Of a stretch of DNA of 64,000 nt, positions 1 to 15,200 are shown piece after piece (position 1 is the stretch's first letter; the number at the start of each line of letters is the position of its first letter). Both the position numbers and the translations under genes were made by a program. The stretch spans positions 6,955,713 through 7,019,712 of the forward strand of contig NC_053408.1 of assembly GCF_016859285.1 (NCBI RefSeq), in the 5' to 3' direction. The notes under the pieces were generated by a model. That model searched no databases. It was not told the DNA's origin and worked only from the letters and a program-made list of their open reading frames with translations. The DNA comes from Xiphias gladius. Lineage: Eukaryota > Chordata > Actinopteri > Istiophoriformes > Xiphiidae.

Positions 1-1580
1 GGCAATAGAAATTTGTTCCAGACATAAATAAATAGATAAAACAAAGCATAACACCACTTCTATACGAATAGTAGTCACCATTGTACAGCGTATATTCAGC
101 ACAGAATATAGCTATGGGTCTATCTCTACTCTCTATTTTTTTCCTTTTATTTTAATACTTTTTTAGTCTCTTTAGTTATTGTACAGAATTAAGCCTTTAA
201 TTGCATTGGGATGTTACTTACCTACCTCTATGTTTTTGTGATTTTTCACAAATTCTATCTATCTCCCAGTACATTTTAACACTGAATCCAAACGCTCTGT
301 ACTCTCCCTCACGGCTGCCGTCTCCCACAGGGGCCTCTCCACACAGGCTTGGTTGCTGTCATGAACAGCTGACTCCACCTGCTATGGGTGTGGGAGCACT
401 AGAGCCTGGTTAGATTAACCAATAAAAGAATGTCCCTGCGGGATTTGAGTGAACTGAGAAAGTCTGTTATAGCAGGAAGCGGCTTAATTCAATAATGGTA
501 ATCGCATGATTCCTGAAACATTTTTCTTATCTTTTTATTCACATACAGTACCTTCAGCTCTGGAAAGAATACATTCAAGAATATGAAAAAGAAATGCCTA
601 AAGAGTGACTTCCCTCACTAGCCAAAATGAACACACAGAAATGAATTGGGACATACAGTACATACAGTATTCCTCTCTTAAAAAACTGCCAGGATATATT
701 AGATATGCAAACATTATAGACTACAAAGTACAACTGGGTAAAATATACTCTATAACACATGCATAGCATAACATATGAACACAGGGCCAAGCTATTTACA
801 GTTGATCCAAAAAATGTAGTTAGTTCCTCTTAAACATTTAATTTCAGATTTTTTTTAATTTTTTTTTATACATATTAACATGTACAGTATTATTCTTTAG
901 TGGGGAGAGTTGGACCGTTTCTCCAACATCCTTGAAATCACACACACCAAACCAGATGTTGTTTTAAAAGCACTCTAAACTCTACTTCACCATAAATAAA
1001 ACAATTACAAAAATATACCTCACTTCAAACGGAGCCATAGCAGGAAGAGCGCTTACAGCCATCGTGGAATGGTAAGATTAAAAAAAAAAAAAGAGAGAGA
1101 AAACAACAACAACACATGTCAACCTGCTATAGGAAGGAGATGGAGAAAAATATCATGGGGGGGGTGTGAGTGGTGGTTTCCAGGACACGTGTAAGAGTTT
1201 GGGGCACAAGCTGGAATTTCAATGAAAGACATCAGTTTAATGGGAATGTTTGAGGTTGTGACGGGCTGTGGATGGTGGCTAGGATTGGTTGGGACACTGA
1301 TGGTGACGTAGGTGGACTGTGGATGAGCTGAGGGGGTTGATTTCCTGGCACGGGTTCCCTTTGAAGGTAAGCCCCCCCCTTCCCCCTCCTCCTCTTTGTA
1401 CAGGCCAATGTAGGAAGATGTGTAGAGATTAGTAAACATCAACGATACAGGAACGCAGGGGGGTTAAAAACTCCAGGTCCATGTTGGATTAGTAGTGTGT
1501 TTACATTCACAGGTATATCCCATCGTACTAAGGCTCAGGAGGGTGGAGTGTGTGTCAGAGTGTGTGTGTGTGTGTGTGTG

Positions 1581-1619
<39 letters not shown>

Positions 1620-1648
1620 TCCTGAGTAGTAGAAGACTAGAAGCAAAG
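1..1648 (-). other. arl3 3' flank / probable 3'UTR
   Basis: No coding exon is recognised here. The part near 1649 must be arl3 3'UTR. Candidate poly(A) signals on the minus strand (TTTATT on plus) lie at 534-539 and 146-151, so the 3'UTR could be 1.1-1.5 kb, but the true end cannot be fixed from sequence. The remainder is AT-rich with short A and T tracts. Confidence 0.45.
1583..1615 (-). repeat. (CTG)11 repeat followed by (TG)n, in arl3 3'UTR
   Basis: Eleven CTG units on the plus strand, so CAG units in arl3 mRNA sense, start 34 nt beyond the arl3 stop codon. A TG run at about 1559-1582 adjoins it. In the transcript the order is stop, CAG repeat, CA repeat, all within the first 100 nt of the 3'UTR. 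Confidence 0.85.
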
Positions 1649-5020
<3,372 letters not shown>

Positions 5021-6324
5021 CTTGTTGCCTTCTCTCCTGGAGACGCCGCCGAGGGTTACTAAGGGGGGTGACGTCAGACGCACAGTTACGTACAAAACTC
5101 GACCTCATGCTGCATTCACGTACGTTTAACAAAATTCAAAGAGCAGAAAAAAAAACCCCCAGCTCAAATCCGATTTAGGGGTCTTCGCGCATTATTCCTA
5201 GGTGCTAACCTTGTAGACACAGATAAAAAGCCTAAATTAGCTAACTATTTTGATCATCGTCATTTTAATCGTTTCATTTGTCAAGCAAAACTTGTGGGAA
5301 AAAAAAACAAATATTTGAAGATTTCAGCCTCTCAAAAGGGAAACATTTGCTGCATTTGTTTGTCGTTAACATAAACTTGGCAGAGTGGGAAAACCCATTC
5401 ACCGTTCACTTCGGACTCTGACTTGCAATTCCGATTGAAAGATATTGTGAATTTCTGACACCAAAGATATCCCCTGCTTGGTGAAATGAACTACAGACGT
5501 GTCAACAAACGGTTTGCAGAAAGGTTGCAAATGTACCACGGCTGTCAGTTACAGCAAAATAAAGTCTAATATAAACTCCAATACAATCAATTCAGCTAAT
5601 TTTATAGGCGCTACACTATTTTTTACCTTTTTTCACTTGATAACAAATTGCTACAAATACGTAACACAACAGACGAGGCAAATTCAGTCCGTTTACTAGG
5701 TGTCCTTCTTGGAATAATGCCTGAACACTCCCAACGTGGTAATGACGGGTGTTTTCGAAGCTCTTCCCGTTTTGGGCGACATTGCCTACATGCAGCTTGA
5801 CCTGAACCACTTTTTCCACACTGGGCTGCTCATATTTCCGATTTAAGCGATTAGATGTGAACGCAGCCCCAACACCAAGTATGGAGGGCGAGTACTGTTA
5901 GCTGCATGCTAAATGTTTCAAAAATGCAGGCCAAGAAGTGGCTCCACGTTTCATTCCGTGGACGGTTCATGCCCAGTAAGCGTTACAATAAGTACATGTG
6001 TTTCAGTTCCAAACGAGACGTGGAGCAAAGCTGTTATATTGTCAAATCGTTCATTAGCTAGCTAGGTAGCTAGCATGAGAGTTAGTAGTAGTAGTAGTAA
6101 ACCTCGAGCCAACGTGTTAATCGTGTCCCATTTGTGTGTGCGTGCTTTTTAAATTTAGTCCGTGAAGAAAACCGGAATGAGTCTCGGTGTTCGCCGGCAG
6201 GGAGCTGCCCCAGCGCCTGATTGGAGGACGGCATGCCACGTGCACATTTCCGTACCATGCCACATTGAGCACATTCGGTGTACCGGACAGGTCGCTGTCC
6301 GCGGCGTAGATGCGTCCCACGAAG
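5021..6324. promoter_or_regulatory. Divergent arl3/sfxn2 promoter interval; probable sfxn2 non-coding exon 1
   Basis: arl3 runs left from 5020 and sfxn2 runs right, so this interval must hold both start regions. A perfect palindromic CRE, TGACGTCA, sits at 5069-5076, about 50 bp upstream of the arl3 ATG. CpG density rises again around 6170-6450. A strong donor (GAAG|GTAAGT) at 6324/6325 is a good candidate end of a non-coding sfxn2 first exon that would splice to the acceptor at 9167/9168; human SFXN2 also starts with a non-coding exon. Transcription starts are inferred, not seen. Confidence 0.55.
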
Positions 6325-6699
6325 GTAAGTTTTCAGGTTTGGCCTGTGCAGTTTGCAGCCTGCGCGTCGATGCTTTGGTTCGCGTTGGTGCCCTTTTCGC
6401 TTCGTGCAGAGGTCGGCCGGTAATGTTGCATCACTCTGCGCGCTCCGACGACAAGTCTTCACTCTTTTTCTTTTTTTTTAGTTTTTAGTCTTAACTCAAC
6501 ATAAACGCCTCACCCTGTACACATAGCTAGCTGTTGGACTTAATGCACATTTAATTGAACACATTTTTCTGCACGCACAAGCTTTAAAAGCGTTGTTAAC
6601 TGATCAGTCGGTAGATATCCAGATGGGCTCAGATGTTAGCTGAGCTCTGGCCTGCGGATCGGGCTTGTCAACCCCAAGAAGCTTCTGTTAGCACTGGTG

Positions 6700-6935
6700 C
6701 AAAGTACTGTACTTAATTACAAATCTGAGCTACATGTACTTCACTCTAGAGTATTTTTATTTTCATGCCACTTTATACTTCTACTCCACCACATTTCACA
6801 GGGAAATACTGCACTTTTTATTCCGCAAACGTGTACGTGACAGCTGGTGTCACTGGTTACTTTACAAATCTAGATTTTTACATACAAAACATATGAAGAG
6901 CTAATCGAATATGATAGATTGTACTACAAGCAGTG
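6700..6935 (+). repeat. Fish interspersed repeat ('tacttctactccacc' type), copy 1
   Basis: AT-rich repeat with a run of short pyrimidine phrases (TACTTCTACTCCACCACATT near 6776). A second copy in the same orientation is at about 46565-46945. Not coding. Confidence 0.5.
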
Positions 6936-6947
6936 TATAGACTTAGG

Positions 6948-7177
6948 GCTGAAACTATTATTCGATTAGTTGATTGACAGACTATTGATGGCAACTATTT
7001 TGACAACTGTTCAATACATTTTTAGGGTAAAAATGCAAAACAATTTCATGGTATCAGCTGCTCAGTTGTGACAATTTCCTGCCTTTTCCTTATCGTTATT
7101 TTAATAACTTTAAATCCTATGAAATCATTTTGAAGTATGGGCTGTTGGTTGGATAAAACAAGTATTTTGAAGGTGCC
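6948..7177 (-). repeat. hAT-like interspersed repeat copy
   Basis: Begins with AGGGCTGAAACTATTATT and contains the reversed family internal blocks (TCAGCTGCTCA, GGGCTGTTGGTTGGA). Directly followed by another copy. Confidence 0.6.
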
Positions 7178-7541
7178 TAGTGGGGCTGAAACTAACGATT
7201 ATTCTCATGATTTATTAATCTTCCATTTAATTTTCTTGGTTAGTTGATTCATTGTTTTGTCCATAAAATGTCACAAAGCCACAACTTCCCAGAGCCCAAA
7301 GAAGCCAAAAAATGCCAAACATTTGCTGGTTTCAGCTTTTCAAATGCATGTCTCTGTTTTTAATATCACTGAATAAATTGAATGTCTTTGGGCTTTGGAC
7401 TGTTGGTCGGACAAAGCAAAAAAAAATTTTACAATTTTTACACATTTTATAGACTAAATGATGAATCTGTTAATTGAAAAAAAAAAAAAATCAACATGTT
7501 AAGTGATAATGAATGTAATCATTAGTTGCAGCCCTAGTATA
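7178..7541 (-). repeat. hAT-like interspersed repeat, near full-length copy
   Basis: Best-preserved copy of the family. The left end GGGCTGAAACTAACGATTAT and the right end ATCATTAGTTGCAGCCCTAG are inverted copies of each other, so the element has terminal inverted repeats typical of short non-autonomous hAT elements. There is no coding capacity. Flanking target duplications are not clear. Confidence 0.7.
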
Positions 7542-8181
7542 TTAGATCTCCCTGTTGTTGCACACATTGTTTCCTTTACAGCCTAATGACCCAGTTTCTC
7601 TACAGGGAATGCAGGGAACTTCACTTTGACTTTTGGCTCATGTTCAGTGTTCCCCACAAGTTTCTGCAGGCCTTTACCCTAATTTCTAAGCAAATAGCTC
7701 TAGAAACAATCTGGTTCCAGCCAGGCTGAGCCTTCAGAGGACACTGATGTGACCCTCTCCTGCTCGTGTGCCCTTTTATTTACAAAAGATTAAACCACAC
7801 AGGGCAGGTTTCTGTTGTTGTGAGATTTATACGGTGGGATGTTTGATTCGTGGGCAGCAGCTTCTGGTTCCTCTGGTTGGATAATAGGAAGCAAAATGTT
7901 GCAGCTGCAAAAACCCAATAAGGCAACCTGTGGAACCGTTTACCAGGAGGTGGCCAGTGATTTCTAGTGGAAGTGTGGGCCGTGATACATTTTAGGCTGG
8001 AATGGGAGTTTATGTTTGTTTAGGGATACGTTGGGTTTGAACTCAAGGGCAAATGTTAGCAAACAGCTTGGGAGGCTGCTACCGCCAAAAACACTACAAC
8101 TCGCTGCGGTGAATAATATATAGTACAAGAGCATCTCAAAGACCTCCTTCACAGGGTTGATAGTACTAACATGGGTACATT

Positions 8182-8866
8182 AGAGCTGCAACTACTGATT
8201 TTCTTTATTGTTTAATCTGATCTTAATCTTCAAAATGCTTATTTCGATCAACCAATATTTGCAAATCATTCTACTTGTAACTTGTATATGATATTTCTGA
8301 TGTACTTTTGCTTTTGATCTTGATTTTATTAAAAATAATTGTATAATTAATAATAATTTCTCCATTAGTGACTTCAACTATTAAATGCCAGAGAATGGAT
8401 TAGAAAAAAAAACAAAAAAAACAACAAAACATTACCAAGTTGTAGCTGCTCACTTGTGAGGATTTGCTGCTTTTATTTGTCTTATGTGACAGTGAACTCA
8501 CTATCTTTAGGTTTTAGATTGTTAGTCAGAAAAACAAGCAATTTGAAGACGTTGCTTTGGGCTCTAAGAAATTATATTCATACATTATATTCAACATTGG
8601 AAAACAGTTAAAAATAACCATCTCAATTCCCTAAAACCTAACGGGATGTCATGAAATGTCAGGTTTTGTCTGTACAACAGTCTTAAACCCCGAAATGTTC
8701 AATTCACTATAACGTTAAAAAGCAATAAGCAAATTTTCATATTTGAGAAGCATTAACGGGACAATGTTTGGATGTTTTAGCTTGAAAAATAGCTTAGGTG
8801 ATTAATTGATTATCAAAATAGTTGCTGATTAATTTTTTTTCTTTTACTCGACTATCATTGCAGCTC
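8182..8866 (+). repeat. hAT-like interspersed repeat(s), probably two merged copies
   Basis: Starts TTAGAGCTGCAACTACTGAT and ends with ATCATTGCAGCTCGACA. Internal blocks in both orientations suggest one copy inserted beside or inside another. The right end abuts a long AC run. Confidence 0.6.
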
Positions 8867-8879
8867 GACACATGCACAA

Positions 8880-8881
<2 letters not shown>

Positions 8882-8942
<61 letters not shown>
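8882..8942 (+). repeat. (AC)30 microsatellite
   Basis: Uninterrupted 61-bp AC run in the first sfxn2 intron, directly behind a hAT-like repeat. Confidence 0.95.
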
Positions 8943-8946
<4 letters not shown>

Positions 8947-9167
8947 AAATCCTGGTATTGCTACATCAGCTCAGACCAGGCCTGGCTGGTTTGACAGAAC
9001 GGTCACAAACATGAACCAGGTCATCACATTCATGTAATTTATTCATTAAATATGAATCAGTTCAGGCTTTAATTGCAGCCAGGTCAGTCTCTTATATTTT
9101 TTCATTATCATTTCATTATTTTTCAAATTCAGCAAGTTACAGTATATACCTCCCCTTTTTTCTCCAG

Positions 9168-9293
9168 GTTTCGACTCCAGCTGCCGAGTAACCTTCTGCA
9201 GAGTGAACAGAGGCCAACCACAGACTTGTAACCTTTTAATGCTTTAAGTTGGGACCCCCCTTTTTTTATTTTTTTATTTTTTTAACAACCACA
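9168..9293 (+). other. sfxn2: sfxn2 5'UTR portion of exon 2
   Basis: A good acceptor (TTTTTTCTCCAG) ends at 9167, so exon 2 should start at 9168 with 126 nt of 5'UTR. The UTR ends in a C6 run and T-rich tract (9255-9283) just before the ATG at 9294. Confidence 0.6.
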
Positions 9294-12200
9294 ATGGCTT
9301 TGAGCTCATTCGACATAGATGCGCCACGATGGGACCAGTCTACGTTTATGGGCCGACTGAAACACTTCTTCAACATCACCGACTGTCGAACTGCGCTCTT
9401 ACCCGACTCGCGCTTGGATGAGGCCAAAGCTTTGGTAGAGAGCTGCAGGTAAGAAAATGGACAGAAAAAAAAAACAATAACTGAAAATGCTGTCATACAA
9501 ACTGTAACTGTCTCATGTAATTTTTTACAGTATGATGACCCTCAGGCACATGTTCTATCAATATTTCATCAGCATGAAAGACTTAGTTTATCTATGTTTT
9601 AACATTTTACAGTAAATTGGAGAGAGAATGGAAAACCTAAAACATAACATGTATGTCATGCTATTACAATAATGTAGGACATTAAAGTATATATCTTTTG
9701 CATATATTATGAACTTTATCCCAAGTGTCTCTGGAAATACTTTTGAAACTTGTCTGTAAATGCAAAATTATTGACTGACATAACAAGCTTATAAAAATTT
9801 TAAAGATACCATCTTTAAAATTGTAATCCTTAAAATCGTTTTCGCTGCTTTTTTGACAGACACACAACAGAAGAGCAACTGGCATATCTGTTTACAGCGG
9901 AGCCAAACAATCTCGGGTTGTTTTTAATCAAAAAAGTTAGTTGGTAGAATTACAGTTGCGAAGTGAGAGGAGCGATTTCTGGTGCTAGAAGTCCTGTTAA
10001 TTTTTCCCATAGAAAAGATTACATGACTCACAGTTGGAGCTCTTCCACAGCTTGGATCAGCATGAAACTCTGCCGGTACAATCATCAGTCCAAATGATTA
10101 ACAAGTGCGTTACAAAATATCTGATTCTTTGGTTCAAAAAGTCAAGGGTACAAACTTGTGTACATAAAATTTCCAGGGGAGGAGTTAACTAGACTCCCAA
10201 GGTGCGTTTGGGCAACAAACATCCAATCACCAACTTAAAATTCTGTCACATGAGCCGCAAACAGCTGCTGAGAAAACTGAGAACACAATCTGCAGCTTAA
10301 ATCAGTTCACTTCTAAATTCGGGGCCAGTTTTTGGCTCACTGGTCTCGTAGTATTTAAACTGGGCCGCCATGTTAAAATGACGGTCAAAACGTGATTTCT
10401 CTGAAACAAAGTTAAAATAATTAAAGCTGGTAGCCATAACATAAAAAAATATCAATATATGGGAATACAGGATTGGGAAAAACACTTCAGGAACCAGCAA
10501 CCTCTCCCCCTCTGCAACTCTATTGCAGCTGTGATCTCATTACATGCTGCACATGTCGGCTGCAACTCTTCATCTAACAGCTCAGTGTGGTTGCTCCTTC
10601 TTGCTTCGTTACTCCCTGCAACATTTAAAACTGACCTACTGTCAGAATATGCAAAAAATGACAGTCGCCTTGTTTCTGTAGAAGCATTTTTGATGTGCGA
10701 CTGCGTTCAGTGCTAACTTGGGTGAAAAATATGCCACGTTTCCTATGATTGCTTCACAATAAAAGCAACCCCCGTGTTTTTCCTGGTTGAACGCTTTTGG
10801 TGTGAAGCAGCAGTATGATGCTCAATCTGCAATAACAGTAACTTAAAACAGCTCTTATACAGTGTAAAGAGCGTGAACAGTAAACAGTGAGGCGAATGTC
10901 AGTGAGCTAAAATTAAAAACCGTAACGCTTGAATTCATGCTGCACTGTTTCCTGTGAAACTTTGGGCATATGGAGGCAATTTTACTCTTGTGTGGGAGTG
11001 ACACATTCCACCACTAACAACAAAAAAATAATATAAGTAAATACAGACTGTACATATACATTTAATGGCTATTGCTTAAGAAATGATTTGCTGCTTTTTC
11101 TCTTTTTATAAGTTACCACATTGAATATTTTGAGGCTTTGGACTGTTGGTCGGAAAAAACAAGTAATTTGATGGTCTCTTGGGCACTTTGCATTTTCCAA
11201 CCATTTTCTGAACTGTTAGGGATTATTGTTTTCAATTTTATTTTTTGTCTATGTTAATTTGTATGAAAATAATCAGTAGTTGCAGATCTAGATGGAAGCA
11301 TAAAAATGGCGCACAGTATGTAAAATCTGTCTAGGGGTGGATTTTCCCTGTAACGTTTTGCCTCATAATCTGGGATCAGCATTTGAACTGGGTTATCTGG
11401 TGGGTTTAATGTGAAAAATGAGCCAAACTTAAAAAAAAACAAAAAAAAAACAGGTCATGCAAGATCCTTTTTTGCAAGTAGTTGATAGTAAAAAAAAAAA
11501 AAAAAAGTCTGACGTCCCGTGGTAGTGTGTTCACTGTATGTGTGTTTTTTTTTCGTTTTTTTTTAATGCTCACCAGGGCAGGGTCCATCCCCCCCGGCAC
11601 TACAGAGGAGCAGCTCTGCTATGCTAAGAAGCTGTACGACTCGGCCTTCCACCCAGACACGGGAGACCGCATGAACCTCATCGGCCGTATGTCCTTCCAG
11701 GTGCCCGGAGGCATGGCCATCACCGGCTTCATGCTGCAGTTCTACAGGTAGCGAGGAGCAAACAGGACGAGCTGCATTTTTATCACGTGCTACAGAGGAA
11801 GCGTCAGAGTTTTCATAACTGTGTGCTTCTAGGACAGTTCCTGCTGTGGTGTTCTGGCAGTGGGTGAATCAGTCCTTCAACGCTCTGGTCAACTACACAA
11901 ACCGTAACGCTGCCTCCCCGATCACTACCAAGTAAGATCTAGTAAGATGCCATTAACACTTCTGATTTCAAGTGTCTCTTATCCAGATAAAAACAACATG
12001 ATCCACATTTAATACTTTCCTTGACTTCAACAGTATTTCTTTTTGTTTTACACGCTCAACTGTAGGACTGCACGACCGCTCACAGATGAAGCAAATAACA
12101 TTGATTATCTTGTAACAAAGGTGCATTTCAAGGTCTTTGATATATATTAGATGGTAAGTGAACAGTCAGTTCTTGTAGTCAGCGTGTTGGACGCAGGAGA

Positions 12201-15200
12201 AGTGGGCAGGTGTGAAGACCTGAGAAACTTTGACAAGGTCCAGATTGTTATGGCCAGACGAATGGCTCAGAGTGTCCCCGGCAAGGCGTGTGGGGTGCAA
12301 ACGTCAAAAAGGAGACAGGGTGTTGGGGAATTTGCTGGAATAAGTCTGATCCGCGGCAGCTCAACTTCATCATTTACGGGATTTAAAGGATCCGCTGCCA
12401 GATACCACGTGGCTCCTTTTTAGAGGTCTTGTAGAGTCCATGCAGCCGTTTTGGTGGCACAGGGAAGGACAAACAGCATATTAGGCAGGGTTGGTCATAA
12501 TGTTTTGACTCATCAGTGTATCTTATCCCTGATCAGTGCAGCTGCTGAAAAATCTGCGGTTGAGAGTCTGTAAGGATGAGTAAAACTGTTGTCCCAATTA
12601 TAGTCCATCCATGCGAGTCACCTATGTGTTTGCGTTAGTTTATACATATTTGTCAGCTACGCAGCTAAACTTTTTGTGTTGTATCTAGACGGCTGAAGTA
12701 CACAAGTTATCCACGTCCCTGTGTTTTTGGCCCGTTTGTACCAAACAGCTTCAGGTGCATTACCACCACCCTCTGGACTGGAGTAGGACTGACCCCGAGT
12801 TTGCACATACGCTGGGAAAAAAACCAACACGGATGCACTTGCATTTCTGATTGGTGTCAATCAGAGGCATATATGTGGCCAAATGTAAACAAATGTGTAT
12901 TAAATCTCATCTGGATGTGACAATTTAAATGGGTCATCACTGACTGTGTTATCGTTAAGCTCAGTGTTTATGTGCAGTGAGTGTGGTGGCTTTGGAAAAA
13001 AAAAAAAAAAACACACTGAAAACAGCTTCTGCTCTGTGTCACCGTTGTGTCTCCCAGGCAGATTGGAGTAGCCTACGTTACAGCAACCAGCACAGCGTTG
13101 GCAACAGCAGTCGGACTCAACCTCTACACAAAGGTACAAACGCCCACTTACTGTTTACTGAGAGCTTTATGTTTAACGAGTCACTCTTCAGACTTAATTT
13201 ATCACTAATCTCATCCGGATAATTTGAAACAGTTAATCACGCAGGTGTGTTTCCCGTCTCATGTTAGCACTAAGAGTAGCTTAAAAAACAGGGCAGTACC
13301 AAGACCAAATAAACTGATGTTGAGCATCAAAGCTCGCACTTGTCCTTTTTAAAAATAGTAGTTTGAGAAAGAAAGGAAAAAAAAAACTTAACTCAGAATC
13401 CACTGACCCGCTTTTTTTCTCTGGAGCTTTCAACTGTATCTTAGGGTCTTCCTTAGCAGATGTAGGTAACAGGAGCAATGGTATACTTGTAAATTTATAG
13501 AATATACAATGATATAGTATGCATTTGATAATCTGATGATTCACATCATAATCCCGCTAAACTCTGTCCACTGAAGAAGACCATGAAATGTGGTTTAAGG
13601 CTCCAGGAGAAGCTAGTAAGTGTAATTTGGCTTTGGGGGGAAAAAACAATCTTAACTCATTTTAAAGAGCTTCCCGGGACATGACAGGAGCCACAGCCCT
13701 GCCATTTCATTTTTGTACACACATACTAACTATTCCCGCAGCTTTCAGCCTCACCTCAGAGGCTTCATCTGCGGATGGAATTCGATCAGTTGTCATGGCG
13801 GTGGCTCATCACCTGACCTTGGCGACGGAAGCTACATAATAAAGTTGCGTGATAACGACTGAGCCATTTCTATAACACCTGAGCAAACTAATGAAGATCA
13901 GGAGATAAGGTTGAAACCTCCAGAAAAGGCTAGTAGGTGGACATTGAGTGAAGTTGTTTTTTTTTTTTTTTTTTCTGTACAGTGTCTCCTCAAATGTCAT
14001 ATCACTTTACCTCTTTGATTTTTTTTTTCTTTTTCTTTCTCTTTTCTTTACTGTCAAGCCAAACAAAGGTGAGAAAACACCAAGTACAAATCAGCAAGTT
14101 AATGAGTCAATCAATAGAAATTCCATCAGGTTCCATGTTATATGTAGGACGGATTTTAGAAATGCAGTAAAACTAAAAAAACGAGTACATAACCAATATT
14201 AAAGGACCAGTCAGTACATTTTTGACAATATAAATTACTTGCAGATGAAAAATAATAATTGTTTTCCATCTGATCATCGAATATGTAGTTGTTTTACTGA
14301 TATAAAAAATCCCTTGTATGTCTAAAAATTGATCTTTTCACGGCAGATATTTTGACTTGTCATGCCAGGAGAAGCACGGGATGTTAATAATAACATTAAC
14401 ATCACGCACAATAACTTGAACTGACCAAACTAAACGGGATGCAACAATAATTATTTATGTTATTTATCCCTGTGCTTTCCCTACTATAACATCAAAATGT
14501 CCGGTGCAAAAAAAAAAAAAAAAGTCTACATGGGAGTGATGTTTTCAGTGCTGGGCTATTGTTTTATCCGTTTTTGGAACACCTGTCTTTCATGTTTTTG
14601 TTTTCCGTCTCCAACTTCCTCCTGCAGAAAGCTCCTCCTCTTGTGGCTCGCTGGGTCCCCTTTGCAGCGGTGGCAGCAGCCAACTGTGTTAACATTCCTA
14701 TGATGAGGCAACAGTGAGTCCTGCTATGTTCCTCTTTGAAACTCCTAAAAAAAAAAAAAAACGTGTGTAGACGGGGATTAGTCTGTGCTGTATCGCTAAG
14801 ATTTCATTGGAAATGAAATGTGGACTTGGTCTTTTTTTCTTTTTTTTAAATCCATGGCAATGGCGTGGCAATGTCAGTCGGTCAATCATGTACATATAAA
14901 TATACATCTTGACATACGTACAGTCATGCATGTAGCTTTTTTTTAAAAGTACAGGTGTGTGTGTGAGATTGTGTGCTCCAGAGCTGTAGATAGGACACTC
15001 GAGTAATACTTAAAGGAGAACTCTGCCAATTTTACACGTCAAAGTCAAGATACGAGACACAGGGAGTCCCATCTTGGGTTTGGAAACAGATTTATAGTTA
15101 AAAAGCAGGGGCATCAAGTTTGAAAAGATTTTGGCGTATATGAGGAAGGGAGGGTCTATCGAAAGACGTGTGACGTTGCGTCAGTTTTGCTCATTCTGTC

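Noticed and set aside
6082-6488. Long overlapping frames on both strands (108-126 aa) near the sfxn2 promoter
   Set aside because: They lie in a CpG-rich promoter stretch, have low-complexity ends (poly-Y, poly-F) and show no domain or splice-linked exon.
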